Made by a program: the position numbers and the translations under genes. Shown one piece after another: positions 1 through 6,363 of a stretch of 6,478 nt of DNA; position 1 is the first letter of the stretch; every line of letters starts with the position of its first letter. The notes beneath the pieces are model-generated. The model saw only the letters and a program-made list of their open reading frames with translations. It was not told the origin of the DNA and searched no databases. This DNA is from Phycisphaerae bacterium (lineage in GTDB: Bacteria; Planctomycetota; Phycisphaerae; UBA1845; Fen-1342): the NCBI GenBank assembly GCA_026984555.1, contig JALSRY010000783.1, forward strand, positions 1 through 6,478, read 5' to 3'.

Positions 1-37
1 CCTGTCTCGGAATCGGCGTTGCGCAGAACCAGCACGA

Positions 38-43
38 TATAAT
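38..43 (+). promoter_or_regulatory. Possible -10 box before the acetyltransferase gene
   Basis: A perfect TATAAT lies 18 bases before the chosen start codon of the acetyltransferase gene. Transcription would then begin near base 50 and leave a leader of only about 12 bases. No good -35 hexamer is seen at 16-18 bases spacing; TTGCGC at 19-24 is only 13 bases away. This is a box match in GC-rich DNA, so it stands out, but it is unproven. Confidence 0.35.
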
Positions 44-51
44 CGACCGGT

Positions 52-56
52 GAGGT
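52..56 (+). promoter_or_regulatory. Ribosome binding site that decides the acetyltransferase start
   Basis: GAGGT, within GGTGAGGT, sits five bases before the ATG at 62. It favours that ATG over the in-frame GTG at 50, which would lie inside the binding site region, and over the ATG at 101, which has no such site. Confidence 0.5.
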
Positions 57-61
57 CACGC

Positions 62-619
62 ATGGCGCTCCGTCCGCTGGTCAGCTCATCATCACGCGAT
101 ATGCCCCTGCGGCTCGAACCGTTCGACCCGCGCGGGGCCGCGATCGTGGCGTCGTGGGTGCGCACGCGACACGAAGCCTTCTGGCTCGCCCCCCAGACAA
201 GACCGCCTATTACGGCGAGCGATGTGGTTCGCTGGCGCCGGCCCGGCGGGAACCCCCTCACACTACGCCGCAAGGACAGCACGCGGATGTTGGGCTACGG
301 GGAAGTCAACCCCCTCAACGCCCAACGGCACACCTACTGGCTCGGGCACGTCATCATCCCCCCGGATCAACGCGGACGTGGGCTCGGCAGACGACTTGTA
401 CAATTGCTGCTCGCGCACGCCTTCGAAACGTGCCGCGCCCGGCGCGTTTCGCTCGTTGTCTTTCCCGAAAACCGTGCGGCGGTGGCGTGCTATCGCGCAG
501 CGGGAATGGTTGACGAGGGCTTCGAAACACATCATTTCGAAGCGTGGGGGCGAACCGAGGAGTTATTACGGCTGGGCATCTCTCGACCGCAGCGGTCCTG
601 GTGGCGCCCCGCCCGGTAA
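62..619 (+). CDS. GNAT-family N-acetyltransferase
   Basis: This is a 185-residue cytoplasmic enzyme expected to move an acetyl group from acetyl-CoA to an amine on a small molecule or protein. The acceptor cannot be told from the sequence. Counting from the ATG at 62, the acetyl-CoA binding motif A is clear: a hydrophobic strand (HVIIPP) followed by QRGRGLG at about residues 103-109, then a helix rich in Leu and Ala. The later motif NRAAVACYRAAGM at about 137-149 is the usual C-terminal GNAT strand-helix pair with its Asn and Tyr. The length is normal for a single GNAT domain. The conserved fold begins near the internal Met encoded at 101 (MPLRLEPFDP), so the first residues may be optional. 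The last ten residues are Arg- and Trp-rich and probably lie outside the fold. The gene converges on rpmA with 30 bases between stops and no clear terminator hairpin with a T tract. Confidence 0.85.
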   Translation: MALRPLVSSSSRDMPLRLEPFDPRGAAIVASWVRTRHEAFWLAPQTRPPITASDVVRWRRPGGNPLTLRRKDSTRMLGYGEVNPLNAQRHTYWLGHVIIPPDQRGRGLGRRLVQLLLAHAFETCRARRVSLVVFPENRAAVACYRAAGMVDEGFETHHFEAWGRTEELLRLGISRPQRSWWRPAR

Positions 620-649
620 GAACCACCGCCCCGCGCCGCCGAGATGCGG

Positions 650-901
650 CTACGCTGTCTCGTCGACCGGAATGACCGACACGAGACGCCCGCGAAACTC
701 GACCACACCATCCGCGAGTGCGAAGAGCGTGTCGTCGCGACCGCGGCCCACGTTGCGCCCGGGCTTGAAGGGCGTGCCGCACTGCCGCACGATGATCGAA
801 CCCGTCCGGGCTTTCTGGCCGCCGCCGAGCTTGACGCCGCGATATTGCGGGTTGCTGTCCCGTCCGTTTCGCGAGGAGCCTTGTCCCTTCTTATGTGCCA
901 T
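650..901 (-). CDS. rpmA: 50S ribosomal protein L27
   Basis: L27 is an 83-residue protein of the large ribosomal subunit; its N-terminus reaches toward the peptidyl-transferase centre and helps place tRNA. The start is the family hallmark [16 protein letters not shown], followed by the conserved core [15 protein letters not shown] and [16 protein letters not shown]. The length is close to the usual 84-90 residues. The N-terminus begins directly with MAHKKG, so there is no cleaved pre-peptide of the type seen in Firmicutes. The ATG is preceded, with six bases spacing, by AAAGTGGTGA (908-917 on the minus strand), a good match to the anti-Shine-Dalgarno complement. A promoter at 979-1008 would give a leader of about 70 bases. 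In most bacteria rplU (L21) lies directly upstream in the same operon; here the upstream neighbour is instead a ParA-family gene 199 bases away. Confidence 0.97.
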   Translation of the reverse strand: MAHKKGQGSSRNGRDSNPQYRGVKLGGGQKARTGSIIVRQCGTPFKPGRNVGRGRDDTLFALADGVVEFRGRLVSVIPVDETA

Positions 902-978
902 GACAACTCACCACTTTGCGGAGTTTCGTTTTCTGCCGGCCACGCCGGGCGCCCTCACCCGGACGCGTCGAGCTACGT

Positions 979-1008
979 AGTATAAACCCCTGGTCCCCCC
1001 AGCGGCAA
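979..1008 (-). promoter_or_regulatory. Sigma70-type promoter for rpmA
   Basis: On the minus strand TTGCCG (1003-1008) and TATACT (979-984) are separated by 18 bases. Each hexamer matches the housekeeping consensus well (4 and 5 of 6). Transcription would begin near 972, about 70 bases before the rpmA ATG, which means rpmA need not depend on readthrough from the ParA gene. The stretch between the stop of the ParA gene (1101) and rpmA holds nothing else I can name. Confidence 0.55.
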
Positions 1009-1100
1009 TAGGCCCGGCGAACGTTTTGACGCGCGGTTGTGGGGAGAATCCGAGGAGGTGCCGCGATTTCGACGTCCGGACAGCCCGACTCGGCCGCTCC

Positions 1101-1886
1101 CTACCCGAGCGGTCCGCGAACCGGTGCCGGGTCCGCAGGGTGCCGGTCATACGCGGCAATGAGGGCGCTGGCGGGTAGAACTCGCTGTTTGAGAACGCGT
1201 GTGTGCGCTGCCCGGTCGAGCCGAACGTTGGCCGCCATGACCCCGGTGGCGCCTTCGATCGCCAACACGTGGTCGAACAAATCGTCCAGCTCTCCGGAAG
1301 CGTGGCGGCCCGCGGCCCCCAGTCTCCACACGAACGTCCGCCGCCCGCAGGCCTCCGCGTAAGCCTGGCGCAACTGGATCGCCACCGGGGCGGCGGGAAA
1401 ACCGTATGCGAGAATGGCGGCGGCGGCGGTACGCGCCAGGCGCGTTCGCGACTGAACGCGGTTCATCACCATCAGGGTCTCCGGCGGGTCGCTCCGTTCG
1501 GGCTGGAAGCGATGACGATACACCATCCGCACCGTCCGATAGGTCGCCCGCACGTCCATCATCGACGGACCCACCGGAATCAGTACCCGGTCTGCCAATC
1601 CCACCAGCGCCGCCGTCGCCGGGCCCAACGCCGCCGGACCATCCGCAACGACCACGTCGGCAAGGGCCTGGAGGCGTGGCGCGTGTTCGAGAATCTCATC
1701 CGCCTCGGTATGGCGGGCGATGCGCACGCCAACACCCGCCTGCCCGAGCCAATCGGAACTACTCGCCTGGCCGTCCGCGTCCAGCAGCACGACGCGATAG
1801 CCACGTTCGTGCAGCCATCCCGCCGCGTGAACCGCGATGGTGGATTTGCCCACCCCACCCTTACTGTTGACGATCGCGATGAACAT
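1101..1886 (-). CDS. ParA/MinD-family P-loop ATPase (orphan)
   Basis: This 261-residue protein belongs to the deviant-Walker-A ATPases that dimerise on ATP and place plasmids, chromosomes or protein cargo. The first 16 residues hold the Walker A box KGGVGKST (9-16), with the signature Lys9 as well as Lys14. The Walker A' region is LLDADGQASSSDW (34-46), with Asp36 and Asp38; the usual DADPQ has Gly instead of Pro at 39. Walker B is VVVADGPA (78-85) with Asp82. ADRVLIPVGPSMMDVRAT follows, typical of ParA and VirC1-like members. There is no N-terminal helix-turn-helix, so this is the short type. A C-terminal extension rich in Ala and Arg after about residue 205 is not recognised. The ATG has GAGGGA upstream with only three bases spacing. 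No ParB, centromere-binding gene or parS site was seen, so the cargo is unknown. Family assignment is firm; a role in chromosome segregation is not. Confidence 0.88.
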   Translation of the reverse strand: MFIAIVNSKGGVGKSTIAVHAAGWLHERGYRVVLLDADGQASSSDWLGQAGVGVRIARHTEADEILEHAPRLQALADVVVADGPAALGPATAALVGLADRVLIPVGPSMMDVRATYRTVRMVYRHRFQPERSDPPETLMVMNRVQSRTRLARTAAAAILAYGFPAAPVAIQLRQAYAEACGRRTFVWRLGAAGRHASGELDDLFDHVLAIEGATGVMAANVRLDRAAHTRVLKQRVLPASALIAAYDRHPADPAPVRGPLG

Positions 1887-2022
1887 CCGTCCCTCGAGCC
1901 GCTACCTCTACGCGCACACAGCTTGCGGCCCGGAGGTCTATCGGCACGAGCGCCGCCGAAAGCTGAGTCATCGTAACCGGTTGCGCCTCGTGGGCAGTGC
2001 CGAACGCGACCGTCCCTTCGAA

Positions 2023-2040
2023 CGCCCGCCTCCGCGGGCG
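2023..2040 (-). other. Perfect 7-bp hairpin after the membrane-protein gene
   Basis: On the minus strand CGCCCGC, the loop GGAG and GCGGGCG form a perfect 7-bp stem with a four-base loop, 41 bases past the stop of the membrane-protein gene and 137 bases before the ParA start. Only two T residues follow, so it is not a classical intrinsic terminator. It may stabilise the 3' end of the transcript or lower readthrough into the ParA gene. In DNA this GC-rich, chance stems of this size are fairly common. The rest of the 1887-2080 gap shows only a weak TACGAT and nothing firm. Confidence 0.3.
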
Positions 2041-2080
2041 CATCGGTACGGACGAACGCAACCTTTCACCAATCAATCGG

Positions 2081-2770
2081 TTACAGATCCTGCCGGGCGG
2101 TGGTGGCGGTCACCGGCACGCCCGCCGCACTGGTCTCGCCGCTGTTGGTGGCCGGCTTTGCGCCCGTCTCAGGTCGGTTTTGGGCACTGGCGTCTGGACC
2201 GCCGTTCCACACCCGCAACTCCGCGATTTCCGTGTGCACGGTGCAATGCGGCGCCTGGCCCTGATCCACGACGAACCGCCGTTGGCTGCCAGGCATCAGC
2301 GGGCCACGCCAATCGTCCTCATCGACCACGAACGGGGTGGCGACATAGACGCGGCGTTCGAGAAGCGGCACGCCCGCGGTATCCTCGACAACCACGTTCA
2401 GAGCGAGCACGGACACGGTTTGCGTCCCCTTGTTGGTGACTTCGATGACCAGCGCCCGTTGATCGTCCTCTTTGCCGGCGGGGAGCAAGTGGGCCACCAC
2501 ATCCAACTCCTTCCGATAATCCGGCGCCCGGTGATCGTCGAGTGCTTCCGCGAGGACCGGGGGAAGGTTTCCGGCCCAGTTGGGCATATCGGTGATGATT
2601 TTCCCGCTGATCTGGAGCAAATCGGACGACGTGCGATCCGCGATGTGCAACGCGTAAAACCCCAGGATCCCCGCGGTCAGCACGAGTACCGCCAACAGCC
2701 CGAACACCCCGTGAAACAACGCGGTGAAAAAGCCCCCCTTCTTGACCACTACCGATGGACTTGAGCTCAT
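2081..2770 (-). CDS. Single-pass membrane protein with extracytoplasmic beta-rich domain
   Basis: I do not recognise this 229-residue protein by family. A short Lys-containing cytoplasmic N-terminus (KK at 10-11) is followed by one hydrophobic segment at about residues 20-42, without a signal-peptidase or lipobox site. This predicts an anchored protein with its body outside the cytoplasm. Residues about 46-100 look helical. Residues about 104-188 alternate hydrophobic and polar positions (ALVIEVTNKGTQTVSVLALNV at 107 onward), with later LMPGSQRRFVV, as in small Ig-like or FxLYD-type beta sandwiches. That fold is an inference. The last 40 residues are Ala-, Thr-, Ser- and Pro-rich and probably disordered. 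The ATG is well supported by GAGGGAG (2778-2784 on the minus strand) seven bases upstream. It points the same way as the ParA gene but is 194 bases from it, so a shared operon is possible but not shown. Confidence 0.75.
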   Translation of the reverse strand: MSSSPSVVVKKGGFFTALFHGVFGLLAVLVLTAGILGFYALHIADRTSSDLLQISGKIITDMPNWAGNLPPVLAEALDDHRAPDYRKELDVVAHLLPAGKEDDQRALVIEVTNKGTQTVSVLALNVVVEDTAGVPLLERRVYVATPFVVDEDDWRGPLMPGSQRRFVVDQGQAPHCTVHTEIAELRVWNGGPDASAQNRPETGAKPATNSGETSAAGVPVTATTARQDL

Positions 2771-3033
2771 GACCGATCTCCCTCAACCAGACGCGTCCCC
2801 TACAAACCGCGCGAACCGGCTCCGCGGCACGACCCGCGGGGCTTCTCCATCGGGATTCGGCCGAGCTCGCCGTTTATTCACGATTGTTGCCGATCCCTCC
2901 CCGGGAAATTGACGCCGATCAACCCCCCCGAGACGAAACGCCCGCCCCGCCGGGGATGCGTGCTGCGCGGCCCAGCCGGCCGTGCCGCGCCGAGCGCCAC
3001 CGTCGCCGGCGTTCGGCGGCCCCCGCTTCCCGC

Positions 3034-3053
3034 TTGACGGTGGCCTCTATAAT
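3034..3053 (+). promoter_or_regulatory. Possible promoter of the hydrolase gene with short spacer
   Basis: TTGACG (3034-3039) and a perfect TATAAT (3048-3053) both match the housekeeping consensus, but only eight bases separate them, against the usual 16-18. The TATAAT may act alone or with an unseen -35 further upstream; no good hexamer is found at 17 bases. Transcription would begin near 3060. Confidence 0.4.
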
Positions 3054-3084
3054 CCTGCCGCAAGGAGCCCGTCACGCAGGTAAA

Positions 3085-3101
3085 CGCGCCCGCCGGGCGC
3101 G
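3085..3101 (+). other. Leader hairpin 1
   Basis: CGCGCCC, the loop GCC and GGGCGCG form a perfect 7-bp stem with a three-base loop, about 25 bases after the predicted transcription start. No T tract follows, so it is not a normal intrinsic terminator. Confidence 0.35.
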
Positions 3102-3127
3102 GTGGATAGGAACCGCCGGCAAGGCAC

Positions 3128-3145
3128 GCCACCCCACCGGGTGGC
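3128..3145 (+). other. Leader hairpin 2
   Basis: GCCACCC, the loop CACC and GGGTGGC form a perfect 7-bp stem five bases before the in-frame ATG at 3151. The 3' arm, GGGTGG, would also be the best ribosome-binding-like run for that ATG, so pairing could hide it. The 5' arm contains CCACC, which can pair instead with GGTGG at 3101-3105, next to hairpin 1. This would give two competing folds. I cannot match it to a known riboswitch or RNA class. Confidence 0.35.
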
Positions 3146-3228
3146 CGCGCATGATCGCGTCGCCGCGCCATCGCTCGACGGGCGATTCGATGCGTCGTGC
3201 CGGCGCAGCGGGCCCCGCGGGTATCGGT

Positions 3229-4200
3229 ATGATCCAGAACGCCCCCTCCACTCGCCGCCGACTGATCTCGCTCGGGGCCTCGCTCCTGTTGCTGGGTGGG
3301 GGCTGTATCCGCCCCGCGGAAATCCCCGACCTCAACACCGACGAGCTCGCACTGGTACTTTCCCGTCTCGTGCTGCAACCGCGGATGACCTGCGCCGAGC
3401 TTCGCCGATCCTTCGGCGTCGAATACCTGCCGCTCGTCGATACACCAGACGAAATCGGCCTGCGATACGGCGAGTTCTGGGTCCCCACCGACGACGGCGA
3501 GCTGCTGCGGGTGTGGTATCTGCCGTCGAAACTCCAACGCGGCGTCGTGATCCTCTCGGGTGGAGCGGCGGGCACCCTCCCCTGTTTCCTGTTTCACGCA
3601 CAGCTTCTCGTGGACAACGGCTGGTCGGTCGTCATGTACGAATACCGCGGATTCGGCGAAAGCACCGGCGCACCAGACATCACGACGCTGCCGACCGATC
3701 TCGAAGCGGTGCTGGACTGGACGCGAGCTCAGATCGGCGGGCGACCCGTGACGCTGATGGGCATATCGCTCGGCAGCGTGCCTTCGATCGCGGTCGCGGC
3801 GGCGCGGCCACAAGCGGTCAACGGATTGGTACTCGATTCTCCCGTGGCGATGGCCTCCGAACTCAGCCGGCTGGATTTCGTGCTCGGAGACCGGACCCAG
3901 GAATTCATCGACCGATTGCCCAAGAACCTCGTCTCGGAACGTGTCATCGCCCGCGTGCACCAACCGCTGCTCGTGCTGGCCGGACAAGAGGATGCCCTGA
4001 CCACCCCTGCCACCGTGCAGGACTTGTTCAACCGCGCCGGCGGGCCACGCTCGCTCGTGCTGTTTCCCGGCATCGACCACGCGCGGGCGATTTTCGTGGA
4101 TACGGGAACCTACGCGTATGCGGTCGAGAGTTTCCTCTCCGCGATCTGGGACCAGCGCGAACCGCTGCAAATCGAAATCATCGCCGACAGGGGGCCGTAA
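3229..4200 (+). CDS. Exported alpha/beta hydrolase, putative lipoprotein
   Basis: This 323-residue serine hydrolase, of the Bem46/S33-like alpha/beta fold, probably cleaves an ester, amide or peptide bond outside the cytoplasm; the substrate is unknown. The N-terminus has an Arg-rich run (STRRRLISLG, 7-16), a hydrophobic stretch and a Cys at 26, reading as a signal peptide with a lipobox-like end (LGGGC). The T-R-R-R-L-I run also resembles a Tat motif. The oxyanion-side loop is SGGAAG, and YEYRGFGES (137-145) is a family motif. The nucleophile elbow is GISLG with Ser180. The acid is Asp255 in GQEDALTTP, and the base is His284 in GIDHAR. The order and spacing of the triad are normal. The start is uncertain: ATGs at 3151 and 3190 are in frame and would lengthen the n-region, and none has a strong binding site. 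I chose 3229 because it gives the cleanest signal peptide. The gene converges on the HerA gene, with 42 bases between stops. Confidence 0.85.
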   Translation: MIQNAPSTRRRLISLGASLLLLGGGCIRPAEIPDLNTDELALVLSRLVLQPRMTCAELRRSFGVEYLPLVDTPDEIGLRYGEFWVPTDDGELLRVWYLPSKLQRGVVILSGGAAGTLPCFLFHAQLLVDNGWSVVMYEYRGFGESTGAPDITTLPTDLEAVLDWTRAQIGGRPVTLMGISLGSVPSIAVAAARPQAVNGLVLDSPVAMASELSRLDFVLGDRTQEFIDRLPKNLVSERVIARVHQPLLVLAGQEDALTTPATVQDLFNRAGGPRSLVLFPGIDHARAIFVDTGTYAYAVESFLSAIWDQREPLQIEIIADRGP

Positions 4201-4242
4201 CGCGCGCCCCGCCCTGCCCGTGATCCACGCGAGGCGCGAACC

Positions 4243-6363
4243 TCAACGAGACGGTTTTTTGCCCTTCGCCACGCCGAAAATCGCCGCCAACTGCGCCAAC
4301 TTCTCCTCCGCCGCACTACGCGACCCCGCATGCTCGCTTTCGGCGGCATCTCGCGCAGACGACTCTGGCGCGGCGCCCGGATCGCCCGCGGTAGCCCCCT
4401 CCGACTCACCGGTGCCCGCCGACGTGTCGATGCGCGCGTCACCGGCAGGCGGAGACTTCCCACCGACGCCAGCCTCTTCGCACGCGTCGCCCGCCGGCGA
4501 CGCCTCGGCCCGGGCCTCCGCCAGGAGCGACCCCGCCGAACGTTCCTGCCGCCACCAGCGGTCGATGATCCGATCGACATCGCACCCTTTCCCCCCGGTC
4601 GCCCAAAGCCCGAAGAAATCCATGTTCGCGCTCTGCGGCAGCTTCGGCGGCATGTCGATCAACGTGCGCATCGGCATCAGGACGGCGTCGCCGATGATGA
4701 ACCCCTCGCCCGGTTTCATGCTCGGCAGCAGGCTGATGAGGCTGCGGAACTGATCGCTCACGACCCGGGCGGCGTATTCCTGGTCGTCGGGGTTGTTCAT
4801 GCGCATCAGCACCATCGAATTGCATTGACTCAGCACGGTCTCGGAGATTTCGCTCGGACGCTGGCTGACGATCATCGCCGCCACACCGTACTTGCGCCCC
4901 TCCTTGGCAACCTTCTCCACCGCCGACCGCGCGAACGTCTTGCGCCCCTCGATCGGCTTCCGCGGCAGGTAGTTGTGGGCCTCCTCGAAGATCAGCAGCA
5001 CCGGATGCCGAACGTCGGGCGGCGACCAGAAGTTGAAATCGAACAACGCCCGCGTCAACACCGCCACCGTCGTATCCACCACGTCGAACGGCAGTCCCGA
5101 AAGATCCACGATCGTCAGGTTGCGACGCCGATCCAGACGCCCCAGCATCTGCCGAATAACCCAGCCCGCCGTGTGACTACGCTCACGAAGCGATGCGTCA
5201 CGGTTGAAATGCGGCGCAAGGTCCATGTTGCGCTGAGCCTGGTCGAACGGTCGCAGCAGAAAGTCATAACGCCGATCGTTGAGCCGCGTCTCGATGTTGT
5301 TGATCAACCCCAGCAGACGCCCGTAGAACGTGGCGTGTGGCGTCTCGCCCTCCGAGGCCGCCGGGTTGAACTCCATCCGCTTGGTCAGCAGCAGCTCTTC
5401 CTGTTGCTCGCGCGGCAACTGGCGGTACGGCAACCGGGCGAACGCGTAGTTGTCGGTGTTGGTGACGAACCGGGCGGCGTTCATGTTCTCGGCGTAAATC
5501 TGAAGATGTTCGAGCGAGTAGTACACCGGCGTGTCGATCGTGAATTCCCATTTGAGCCCGAGAGCTTCGGCCGCCGGCGCCTTGAGACGCTCGAACGCCT
5601 GGCGCAGGAACACCTTCTGAGCGTTGATGTTGAGCGGGTCATGCGTGTCGAGGAAAAGCTGCTCGAACTCCTCGTAGTTCAAGAGCCAGTACGGCAGAAC
5701 GAGATTGCGATCGGAAAGATACGTGACCTCGGGACGCGGGTTGCCGTGGTCGTCGCTGAAAGCGTGCAGGTACTCGCCGTGCATGTCGAACAGCACGACT
5801 TGCGAATGCTTGAGCCTGGTGGCTTCGTGCACGATCTTGGCGGTCGTGACGCTTTTTCCCGAACCGCTGTTGCCCATGACCGCGACGTGCTTGGCGAAAA
5901 AATCCTTGCCCAGCACTTTGACCTCGAAATCGGTGTCGATCGCGAACCGGCCCATCGAAAAGGCCTTCCGCACGCCGTCGTCGTCGGCCAGCTCGTCGAA
6001 CGCTCCGAAGATCAGCTCGAAGTCTTCATCCACCCCGAGCCGCACCTTGTCCCCCAGCGTCGGGTACTCGTTGACGCCGCGACGGAACTGATCGCCTTGC
6101 ACGGTCCCCAGCAGTTGACACGTCATCGTGATACGCCGGGGGGCTTCGGGATTGGGTGCCGGATCCAGCTCGCCCGTGGCTCCAACGCGCGTGATGTACC
6201 CGATCAGCGTCCGCCGATTCATCGGGATCGTGACATACGTGCCGAGTCGACCGACGCGGTAGGTTTTCCCGTGGTACTCCAGCCGCAAGTCGGTGACCGC
6301 GAGCTGAACCTCGACCGTGTCGCCTTCGACCCCGATAATATGTCCGATTTCGAGCGGATCCAT
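4243..6363 (-). CDS. herA: HerA-type DNA translocase/helicase ATPase
   Basis: This 706-residue ATPase belongs to the HerA-FtsK superfamily (DUF87), whose members form hexameric rings that pump double-stranded DNA, usually for a partner nuclease in end resection or phage defence. An N-terminal HAS-barrel fills about residues 1-110. Walker A is GNSGSGKS (164-171), followed by VVLFDMHGEY (189-198) and the family motif LPYWLLNYEE (223-232). A mostly helical insert spans about 240-415. Walker B is LLIFEEAHNY (456-465), with Glu460 and Glu461. The sensor-like motif SQRPSEI is at about 500-506. From about 608 to 685 the chain is Ala-, Gly-, Ser- and Glu-rich and probably disordered, ending in EEKLAQLAAIFG and a basic tip. 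At 706 residues it is longer than most archaeal HerA (about 500-600) because of the insert and this tail. The ATG at 6361-6363 has GGGAG seven bases upstream. Upstream, GATACT and TTGTTC on the minus strand are spaced 21 bases, too far for a convincing promoter. No nuclease partner is in view. Confidence 0.9.
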   Translation of the reverse strand: MDPLEIGHIIGVEGDTVEVQLAVTDLRLEYHGKTYRVGRLGTYVTIPMNRRTLIGYITRVGATGELDPAPNPEAPRRITMTCQLLGTVQGDQFRRGVNEYPTLGDKVRLGVDEDFELIFGAFDELADDDGVRKAFSMGRFAIDTDFEVKVLGKDFFAKHVAVMGNSGSGKSVTTAKIVHEATRLKHSQVVLFDMHGEYLHAFSDDHGNPRPEVTYLSDRNLVLPYWLLNYEEFEQLFLDTHDPLNINAQKVFLRQAFERLKAPAAEALGLKWEFTIDTPVYYSLEHLQIYAENMNAARFVTNTDNYAFARLPYRQLPREQQEELLLTKRMEFNPAASEGETPHATFYGRLLGLINNIETRLNDRRYDFLLRPFDQAQRNMDLAPHFNRDASLRERSHTAGWVIRQMLGRLDRRRNLTIVDLSGLPFDVVDTTVAVLTRALFDFNFWSPPDVRHPVLLIFEEAHNYLPRKPIEGRKTFARSAVEKVAKEGRKYGVAAMIVSQRPSEISETVLSQCNSMVLMRMNNPDDQEYAARVVSDQFRSLISLLPSMKPGEGFIIGDAVLMPMRTLIDMPPKLPQSANMDFFGLWATGGKGCDVDRIIDRWWRQERSAGSLLAEARAEASPAGDACEEAGVGGKSPPAGDARIDTSAGTGESEGATAGDPGAAPESSARDAAESEHAGSRSAAEEKLAQLAAIFGVAKGKKPSR

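Larger units (their letters stand above)
2771..3228 (+). other. Divergent intergenic region with putative structured leader
   Basis: This 458-base gap separates the left-pointing membrane-protein gene from the right-pointing hydrolase gene, so it must hold promoters for both. For the right-pointing side there is a TATAAT at 3048-3053 followed by two strong hairpins, listed separately. For the left-pointing side only weak -10-like runs are visible, for example AATAAA and TTGTAG on the minus strand. Open frames cross the region on both strands, but their translations are Arg- and Pro-rich with no recognisable domain, so I call no gene here. Part of the right end could be coding if the hydrolase begins at the in-frame ATG at 3151 or 3190. 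Confidence 0.5.

Noticed and set aside
1203..1976. 257-codon plus-strand open frame opposite the ParA-type gene
   Set aside because: It has no domain and lies opposite clear Walker motifs on the other strand.
1861..2076. 71-codon minus-strand frame overlapping the start of the ParA-type gene
   Set aside because: It has no domain and a random-looking composition, and it runs out of frame into the ParA gene; a small upstream gene cannot be excluded but is not supported.
1997..2764. 255-codon plus-strand open frame opposite the membrane-protein gene
   Set aside because: The minus-strand frame has a proper membrane segment, a good ribosome binding site and natural composition; the plus-strand product shows no recognisable feature.
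3590..3598. TGTTTCACG, resembling half of the parS site bound by ParB
   Set aside because: Only one half matches; the second half is not the needed inverted copy, and it lies within the hydrolase coding sequence.
2878..4170. Long 430-codon open frame antisense to the hydrolase gene
   Set aside because: The plus strand encodes a full alpha/beta hydrolase with catalytic triad and signal peptide. The antisense product is Arg- and Gly-rich with no domain and is a by-product of GC-rich codon use.
4203..4238. Possible terminator between the convergent hydrolase and HerA genes (CGCGCC pairing with GGCGCG)
   Set aside because: The stem has six pairs around a loop of 24 bases and no T tract, so it is not distinguishable from chance in this GC-rich sequence.
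4485..4502. Perfect 7-bp hairpin (CGTCGCC with GGCGACG) inside the HerA tail coding region
   Set aside because: It lies in low-complexity Ala/Gly/Asp codons where such inverted repeats arise easily; there is no sign of separate function.
5705..6091. 128-codon plus-strand Ser-rich frame opposite the HerA Walker A region
   Set aside because: It is antisense to strongly conserved HerA sequence, and its Ser-rich make-up is what reverse-reading that sequence gives.
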